Positions 33,739-38,426 of a stretch of 38,426 nucleotides of DNA are shown here, piece by piece. Source of the stretch: Kineosporia sp. A_224 (GTDB lineage Bacteria; Actinomycetota; Actinomycetes; Actinomycetales; Kineosporiaceae); NCBI RefSeq assembly GCF_002198655.1, contig NZ_MWLN01000166.1:1-38426 (forward strand), read 5' to 3'. Numbering within the stretch: the first letter of the stretch is position 1; each line of letters begins with the position of its first letter. The translations under genes were made by a program, and so were the position numbers. The notes under the pieces were generated by a model. That model did no database searches and was not told where the DNA came from. It worked only from the letters and a program-made list of their open reading frames with translations.

Positions 33739-34439
33739 GCACCGCCCCGTCCGCCGTGCCGCCCGCCGCGGCCACCGCCCGGCTGCGCGTCGTCCTCGCC
33801 GAGGACTCCGTGCTGCTGCGCGAGGGTCTGCTGCGTCTGCTGGGGGACAACGGGTTCGACGTCGTCGACGCCGTCGGGGACGCCGAGGCGTTCCTGCGCT
33901 CGGTCGAGGTGCACCGCCCCGACCTCGTCGTCGTCGACGTCCGGATGCCGCCGACCTTCACGGACGAGGGTGTCCGGGCCGCGCTCGTCGTGCGCCAGCA
34001 GTACCCCGACATCGCCGTCCTCGTGCTCTCCCAGTACGTCGAGGAGAACTACGCGACCGAGCTCGTCGCGGCCCGCTCCCGCGGCGTCGGCTACCTGCTC
34101 AAGGACCGGGTCGCCGACGTCCGCGAGTTCGTCGACGCGCTGCACCGGGTCGCCGCCGGCGGCACGGCGCTCGACCCCGAGGTCGTCACCCAGCTGCTGT
34201 CCCGGTCGCGCCGCCGCGACCCGCTCGAACGGCTCACGCCGCGCGAGACCGAGGTGCTCGGGCTCATGGCCGAGGGGCGGTCGAACACGGCGATCGCCCA
34301 GGCCCTCGTCGTCACCGAGGGCGCCGTCGAGAAGCACGTGTCGAGCATCTTCGCGAAGCTCGACCTGCCGCCCACCGAGCACGACCACCGCCGGGTCCTC
34401 GCCGTCCTGCGCTGGCTCGAGCACGAGGAGGAGAGCTGA
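33735..34439 (+). CDS. LuxR/NarL-type response regulator
   Basis: 234 residues. The receiver domain has acidic Glu23/Asp24, phospho-acceptor Asp68 (VVVDVRMPP), Ser99 and Lys123 (YLLKDR). The C-terminal LuxR helix-turn-helix is RLTPRETEVLGLMAEGRSNTAIAQALVVTEGAVEKHVSSIFAKLDL. It is the partner of the preceding kinase by overlap and type. Probable targets are the palindrome at 32318-32331 and hence both the exporter and its own operon. Its TGA shares one base with the ATG of the DUF4097 gene (TGATG). Confidence 0.93.
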   Translation: MSTAPSAVPPAAATARLRVVLAEDSVLLREGLLRLLGDNGFDVVDAVGDAEAFLRSVEVHRPDLVVVDVRMPPTFTDEGVRAALVVRQQYPDIAVLVLSQYVEENYATELVAARSRGVGYLLKDRVADVREFVDALHRVAAGGTALDPEVVTQLLSRSRRRDPLERLTPRETEVLGLMAEGRSNTAIAQALVVTEGAVEKHVSSIFAKLDLPPTEHDHRRVLAVLRWLEHEEES

Positions 34440-35182
34440 TGGCCTCCCCCACGGCAGCCGTCGGTCTGCGCGTCGTCGGCCTCGTCGGCCTGCTCGCCCT
34501 CGTCGTCGGCGGCGCGGCGAGCCTGGTCGCCGGCTTCTTCGAGGAGCACAGCACCCGGACCTCCGTCGTCGACGGCCGGGTGACCGCGCTCGACGTCCGG
34601 GCCGGTTCCGGGGACGTCACCGTCGAGGTCGGCCCGGCCGGCGGCCCGACGACCGTGACGGCCGTCAGCCGGTGGGCGTTCGAGCCGCCCACGGAGACCA
34701 GGACGCTCGACGCCGGCATGCTCCGGCTCGCCGCCTCCTGCCGGACCGGCGCGGCGTTCGCGCAGCGGTGCGCGGTCGACTGGACCGTCTCGGTGCCCGC
34801 CGACGCCTCGGTCACGGTGTCGACCTCGAGCGGGGACATCCGGGTCGAGGACGTCACGGGCCGGGTCGCGCTGAAGACCGGTGCGGGGGACGTCCGGCTG
34901 TCCGCCGTCCGGTCCACCGACGTGCGGGTCGAGACCGGCGCCGGGGACGCGCGGCTCGTCTTCGCGACGGCACCGGACACCGTCGTGACGACCACCGGGG
35001 CCGGGGACGTCAGGGTCGAGCTGCCCGCGGACGGCACCACGTACCGGGTCGTCGGCTCGAGCGGCGTCGGCGACCGCACAGTGTCCGTGCCGCGGGACCC
35101 TGCGTCACGGCACCTGCTCGATCTCACCTCCGGCGTCGGCGACGTCGTCGTGGCGTCCGGCGCCGCACCCGCCGCCGGGTGA
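34439..35182 (+). CDS. DUF4097-family beta-repeat membrane protein
   Basis: 247 residues with one N-terminal membrane helix (about 10-32) and an outer domain of repeating short strands with the recurring GxGDV(R/T)V motif (RAGSGDVTVEV, STSSGDIRVED, KTGAGDVRLS, TTGAGDVRVEL, LTSGVGDVVVA). This is the DUF4097 solenoid also found in LiaG-like envelope-stress operons. Two Cys (SCRTGAAFAQRCAV) may form a disulfide. It is translationally linked to the regulator and is probably part of the envelope-sensing unit. Function otherwise unknown. Confidence 0.85.
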   Translation: MASPTAAVGLRVVGLVGLLALVVGGAASLVAGFFEEHSTRTSVVDGRVTALDVRAGSGDVTVEVGPAGGPTTVTAVSRWAFEPPTETRTLDAGMLRLAASCRTGAAFAQRCAVDWTVSVPADASVTVSTSSGDIRVEDVTGRVALKTGAGDVRLSAVRSTDVRVETGAGDARLVFATAPDTVVTTTGAGDVRVELPADGTTYRVVGSSGVGDRTVSVPRDPASRHLLDLTSGVGDVVVASGAAPAAG

Positions 35183-35192
35183 AGATGACCCC

Positions 35193-35591
35193 ATGAACTC
35201 CACCACCTCGACCTCCCGCGCCGTCCTCGCCGCCGCGGCCGCCGTCCTCGCCCTCGCGCTCACCGGCTGCGGCGTCGCCGAGGACGCCGTCCAGGGGGCG
35301 CAGGACGCGGCGTCGGACAAGGCCTCCCAGGCCGTCGACGACGCGAAGTCCAAGGCGTCGGCCAAGGCCTCCGAGCTCGCGGTCGCTGCCGTGCGCACCC
35401 AGATCTGCAACCTCGTCAAGGACGGCTCGCTCTCCGAGGCGGACGCCACGGCGCTCGAGGGGCTCGCCGCGGCCGGCGACGAGGCCGGAGTGCCCGCCGA
35501 GGTCGTCGACCTCGCGAAGTCCCTCGCGGACGCGGGCAAGGCCGCCACGGCCGGGCAGGTCTCCGACCTCGAGGCCAAGGCCTGCCAGTAG
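35193..35591 (+). CDS. Small Ala-rich lipoprotein
   Basis: 132 residues. Lipobox LTGC puts the lipid-modified Cys at 26. The mature part begins with a coiled, Ala/Asp/Lys-rich helix (QDAASDKASQAVDDAKSKASAKASE) and holds a later Cys pair (NLVKDG preceded by IC, and the final ACQ). No domain is recognised. GAAGAT at 35181-35186, six bases before the ATG, resembles a leaderless -10 and overlaps the DUF4097 stop, so it may be both read through and separately transcribed. The stop codon lies in a 16-bp tandem repeat. Confidence 0.75.
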   Translation: MNSTTSTSRAVLAAAAAVLALALTGCGVAEDAVQGAQDAASDKASQAVDDAKSKASAKASELAVAAVRTQICNLVKDGSLSEADATALEGLAAAGDEAGVPAEVVDLAKSLADAGKAATAGQVSDLEAKACQ

Positions 35592-35628
35592 CACGGCCTG
35601 CCAGTAGCACGGCCTGCCACTAGCCTGC
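35581..35628 (+). repeat. 16-bp tandem repeat over the lipoprotein stop codon
   Basis: CCTGCCAGTAGCACGG occurs twice exactly (35581-35596, 35597-35612) with a third, diverged copy to about 35628. The first copy codes the last residues and the TAG. Confidence 0.85.
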
Positions 35629-35670
35629 GGCCAGCACCCGTCGACCGGCGGCGGGGCGAACGGAGGCATC

Positions 35671-35916
35671 GTGTCCAGCACCCCAGAGGGACCTGACGGG
35701 GCGCAGGCGCCCACCGTCGTCGTCACCGTGGCCGCCGACGGCCCCTACCTGCTCAGCGGGTCGACGGAGATCCGCAACGCCGAGGGCGAGGTCGTCAAGA
35801 CCGTCACCAAGACGGCGTTGTGCCGCTGCGGCCACAGCGAGAACAAGCCGTTCTGCGACGGCAGCCACCGCCGCGTCGGGTTCACCGACCCGGGCCCGGC
35901 GGCGCCGCAGGCCTGA
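35671..35916 (+). CDS. CDGSH iron-sulfur domain protein
   Basis: 81 residues with one CDGSH motif: CRCGHSENKPFCDGSHRR (Cys51, Cys53, Cys62, His66), the 3Cys-1His ligand set of a [2Fe-2S] cluster. Bacterial single-domain members are soluble redox or cluster-transfer proteins. The preceding segment GPYLLSGSTEIRNAEGEVV is the conserved strand pair of the family. GTG start with GGAGG five bases upstream. A 12-bp hairpin follows the gene. There is no evident partner next to it. Confidence 0.92.
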   Translation: MSSTPEGPDGAQAPTVVVTVAADGPYLLSGSTEIRNAEGEVVKTVTKTALCRCGHSENKPFCDGSHRRVGFTDPGPAAPQA

Positions 35917-35942
35917 CGGCCGGCGCGAGGAGGAACTTTCCG

Positions 35943-35971
35943 CGGGGGCGGTGCAACGCGCACCGTCCCCG
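35943..35971 (+). terminator. Hairpin downstream of the CDGSH gene
   Basis: Stem 35943-35954 / 35960-35971, 12 pairs with one G-U, loop of five. It lies 26 bases past the stop. It overlaps a possible ECF-type promoter of the next gene. Confidence 0.5.
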
Positions 35972-35978
35972 TGGCGTC
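35952..35978 (+). promoter_or_regulatory. Possible ECF-sigma promoter of the beta-propeller gene
   Basis: TGCAAC (35952-35957), 17 bases, CGTC (35975-35978), about 49 bases before the GTG. The pair resembles ECF-type promoters of high-GC actinobacteria. No sigma factor gene is in the window. Confidence 0.35.
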
Positions 35979-36026
35979 CTCGGAGCACCCCGGCCGCACT
36001 ACCGGGGCCGACACGAGGAGGTCCCT

Positions 36027-38324
36027 GTGCAGCACACCGACAACCCGGCCCGCGGGTCCCGGCGCCGCTTCACCGCGGCCGGCGTGACGTTCGCCCTCGT
36101 CACCGGCGGGTTGTTCGCGGTGACCTTCGGCCAGACCCTCGCGACGTACGCCGCGGCCGACGGCCGGATCGTCGACTACGACCCCGTCCCGGCCCCCGGC
36201 GACCCCGGGCGGCCCGGCACGCTCGGCGGCGTCCAGAACGCGGCCTACGCGAGCTTCACCGACTGCTCGGCCCTGCTCGACTACTACCGCACGCACGCGC
36301 GGCCGATCGTCGGGCCGTACGGCCTGCCCGGCAACCAGTTCGGCGTCATGTTCGACACCGTCGGCGGGGTCGCCACCACGGCCCGGGCCGCGGGCGGGGC
36401 CCCGGTGCCCGCCGCCGCACCGAACGCGGCGGCCGAGGGGACGACGTCCGCGACCGGCACGAACGTCCAGGTCGCGGGCGTCGACGAGGCCGATGTCGCC
36501 AAGCGCGTCGGCGACCTCCTCTACTCCGCCGCCCCGGGCACCGTGGACTGGCAGAAGGACCCGAACGGCTCGTCGCTCGCCGCACTCACCGTGGCCCGGA
36601 CCCGCGACGGCCGCAGCGAGGTGCTCGGCCGTCTGAAGCTCGACGGCTGGACGGCGCAGAGCATGCTCGTCGACGGGACGACGGTGCTCCTCGTCGGCGG
36701 CGCCCCCTGGAAGGACGGCGACGGCGTCGCCCCGGGCCCGGCCCGGATCATGCCCGGCTACGGGTTCGCGAACCGGACGCGGGTCGTCCAGGTGGACGTC
36801 AGCGACCCCGCGTCGCCGCGCGTCGTCCGCTCGCTCGTCGTCGACGGCTCCTCGGTCGGCACCCGGCTCGTCGACGGCGTCGCCCGGATCACCGTGAGCG
36901 GTGCGACGAACCGGCTCAAGTTCGTCCAGCCGCTCTACCCGGACCAAGGCGGCGTGCCGCCGGTCAAGGACAGCGCCCCGGACGCCCCCGTCGTCGCGCC
37001 GCCGTACGACGAGGGGGCGGTGAGGAAGGCCGAGAAGAAGGCCACCGCCGCGAACCGGCGGGTCGTCGCGCGGTCGACGATCGACGCCTGGCTGCCGACG
37101 TACGAGCTCACCGAGGGCACCGGCGCGCGGCCGACGTCCACGGGGAGCCTGCTGTCGTGCCAGGACGTGTCCGCCCCGAAGACGTTCTCCGGCCTCGACA
37201 CGATGTCGATGCTCACGTTCGACCTGCGCGACGTGGCCGGGATCTCGCGCTGGGACTCCGCGGGCGTCGTCGCCTCCGGCGCCCAGCTCTACGCGACGGC
37301 CGATCGCACCTACGTCGCGACGACGCCGTGGCAGGACTGGGCGGTGCTGAGCCCGGCCAAGCAGCTCGTGGCGATGCGCGCCCAGCGCAGCCAGATCCAC
37401 CTCTTCGACACCACGGGCGGCGCCTCGCCCGTGTACGTCGGCTCCGGCGAGGTGCCGGGCTTCCTGCTCAACCAGTTCTCCATGGACGAGAACGCCGGCT
37501 ACCTGCGGGTCGCCTCGACGACGATGCCCGACTGGTGGGGCGGCGACCGGGAGCGGACGCCGAGCACCAGCCAGGTCACGGTGCTGCGCGTCGGCGACAG
37601 CGGCCTGACGAAGACCGGCTCGGTCGGCGGGCTGGGGAAGACCGAGACGATCCGCGCCGTCCGCTTCCTCGGTGACGTCGGCTACGTCGTGACGTACCGG
37701 CAGACCGACCCGCTCTACACGATCGACCTGTCCGACCCGACCGCGCCGCGGGTGGCCGGCGAGCTGAAGATCCTCGGCTACTCCGCCTACCTGCACCCGG
37801 TCGGCGACGGGCTCGTGCTGGGCGTCGGCCAGGACGCGACCGCCCAGGGCCGCACGACCGGGCTCCAGATGGCCCTGTTCGACGTCTCCGACCCGGCCCA
37901 GCCGCGGCGGGTCGACACGGTGAACATGCCCGGCGCCTGGTCGGACGTCGAGGGCGACCACCACGCCTTCACGTTCGCCGACGGGCTCGCGCTCGTGCCG
38001 TACACCCGGTGGATCGACCCGGGTACCCCGGTCGAGCCGTCCGACGGCACGGTCGGCGCCGTGCGCCCGGGCGAGCAGGGCTTCGACGCCGGCGTGGTCG
38101 CCGTCCGGATGACCGGCACGGGCGCCGGCAGCCGCTTCACCGACCCGGTCGTCCTGCGGCCGGTCGGCTCCGGCCCGCAGCCGGTCGACCAGTCGACCGG
38201 CGAGACCGGCCCGACGCCGCTGCGGACGTTCGTCGGCGACGGCTCGGTGTGGACCGTGACCACGGGCGGCATCGCCGCCCACGACGCGCAGACCCTGACC
38301 CGCACCGACTTCACGAAGTTCTGA
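36027..38324 (+). CDS. Secreted beta-propeller domain protein (Beta_propel family)
   Basis: 765 residues. N-terminal basic stretch (RGSRRR) and hydrophobic helix (about 16-38) form a signal or anchor. The family hallmark NVQVAGVDEADVAKRVGDLLYS (about 150) opens the propeller, followed by repeated VDVSDPASPRVV, IDLSDPTAPRVAGEL and FDVSDPAQPRRVDTV blade motifs and LGYSAYLHPVGDGLVLGVGQD. The family is secreted or membrane-tethered and of unknown function; it is found beside ECF sigma or envelope-stress genes in other actinobacteria. GTG start with GAGGAGG five bases upstream. Ends 15 bases before a perfect 23-bp inverted repeat. Confidence 0.85.
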   Translation: MQHTDNPARGSRRRFTAAGVTFALVTGGLFAVTFGQTLATYAAADGRIVDYDPVPAPGDPGRPGTLGGVQNAAYASFTDCSALLDYYRTHARPIVGPYGLPGNQFGVMFDTVGGVATTARAAGGAPVPAAAPNAAAEGTTSATGTNVQVAGVDEADVAKRVGDLLYSAAPGTVDWQKDPNGSSLAALTVARTRDGRSEVLGRLKLDGWTAQSMLVDGTTVLLVGGAPWKDGDGVAPGPARIMPGYGFANRTRVVQVDVSDPASPRVVRSLVVDGSSVGTRLVDGVARITVSGATNRLKFVQPLYPDQGGVPPVKDSAPDAPVVAPPYDEGAVRKAEKKATAANRRVVARSTIDAWLPTYELTEGTGARPTSTGSLLSCQDVSAPKTFSGLDTMSMLTFDLRDVAGISRWDSAGVVASGAQLYATADRTYVATTPWQDWAVLSPAKQLVAMRAQRSQIHLFDTTGGASPVYVGSGEVPGFLLNQFSMDENAGYLRVASTTMPDWWGGDRERTPSTSQVTVLRVGDSGLTKTGSVGGLGKTETIRAVRFLGDVGYVVTYRQTDPLYTIDLSDPTAPRVAGELKILGYSAYLHPVGDGLVLGVGQDATAQGRTTGLQMALFDVSDPAQPRRVDTVNMPGAWSDVEGDHHAFTFADGLALVPYTRWIDPGTPVEPSDGTVGAVRPGEQGFDAGVVAVRMTGTGAGSRFTDPVVLRPVGSGPQPVDQSTGETGPTPLRTFVGDGSVWTVTTGGIAAHDAQTLTRTDFTKF

Positions 38325-38339
38325 GACGACCCCCGTCAG

Positions 38340-38392
38340 CGAGTTACTAGCGCGTATGACCCAGAGAACGGGTCATACGCGCTAGTAACTCG
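38340..38392. terminator. Perfect 23-bp inverted repeat at the window end
   Basis: Arms 38340-38362 and 38370-38392 are exact complements, with loop AGAGAAC. It is 15 bases past the beta-propeller stop, so it can act as a terminator. Its arms are far less GC-rich than normal terminators here and contain the ACTAG/CTAGT and GCGCGTA words, so a mobile or dispersed repeat is also possible. Confidence 0.7.
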
Positions 38393-38426
38393 GGGTCAGC
38401 GGGAGCGGCGCAGGCGTGGGGCGGGG

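Overview
The window is very GC-rich actinobacterial DNA. GTG starts are common, -10 elements follow TANNNT, several promoters look leaderless, and five gene pairs overlap by the four bases GTGA. The gene content (mycoredoxin, NudC, an AdnA/AdnB-type helicase-nuclease pair, an alkyltransferase-like protein) matches the mycobacterial block uvrD2-mrx1-nudC-...-adnB-adnA-ATL (Rv3198c to Rv3204 region). I infer a high-GC Actinomycetota chromosome, possibly Micrococcales/Cellulomonadaceae-like; the genus is not established.

Layout. 0-5.2 kb: mycoredoxin, a nucleoside-kinase-like protein with a broken P-loop, a TerC manganese-type exporter preceded by a yybP-ykoY-type riboswitch and a palindrome-containing promoter, NudC, and a divergent phosphotransferase-fold/endonuclease-exonuclease-phosphatase pair. 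5.2-12.5 kb: two secreted-protein genes on the minus strand, one encoding a 1981-residue protein built from alternating FN3 and LamG-like domains followed by 14 RCC1-type repeats. 12.6-19.4 kb: the overlapping adnA-like and adnB-like recombination helicase-nucleases. 19.5-26.7 kb: a mixed accessory stretch lying between adnA and the ATL gene, which are close neighbours in mycobacteria. It holds a TPR protein with a cysteine-rich tail, an AhpD-like protein, a lower-GC small secreted protein, a drug-type ABC exporter with a repeat-containing promoter, a phosphotransferase, and an RHH/PIN toxin-antitoxin pair. 26.7-30 kb: the ATL gene and two tandem beta-propeller phytases. 30-35.6 kb: an MMPL/RND exporter divergent from a histidine kinase, LuxR-type regulator, DUF4097 protein and lipoprotein cluster, with a perfect GC palindrome between the two units. 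35.6-38.4 kb: a CDGSH iron-sulfur protein, a secreted beta-propeller protein, and a perfect 23-bp inverted repeat.

How the genes work together: the housekeeping backbone covers redox and NAD turnover and double-strand-break end processing. The secreted genes cover surface adhesion or display and phosphate scavenging from phytate. TerC is probably under two-layer manganese control. The kinase/regulator pair probably senses envelope stress and controls the MMPL exporter. No CRISPR array, rRNA, tRNA or insertion sequence was recognised. The best leads for something new are the giant FN3/LamG/RCC1 protein, the stacked control region of terC, the RHH-PIN pair with an extended antitoxin, and the unexplained hairpin at the right end.
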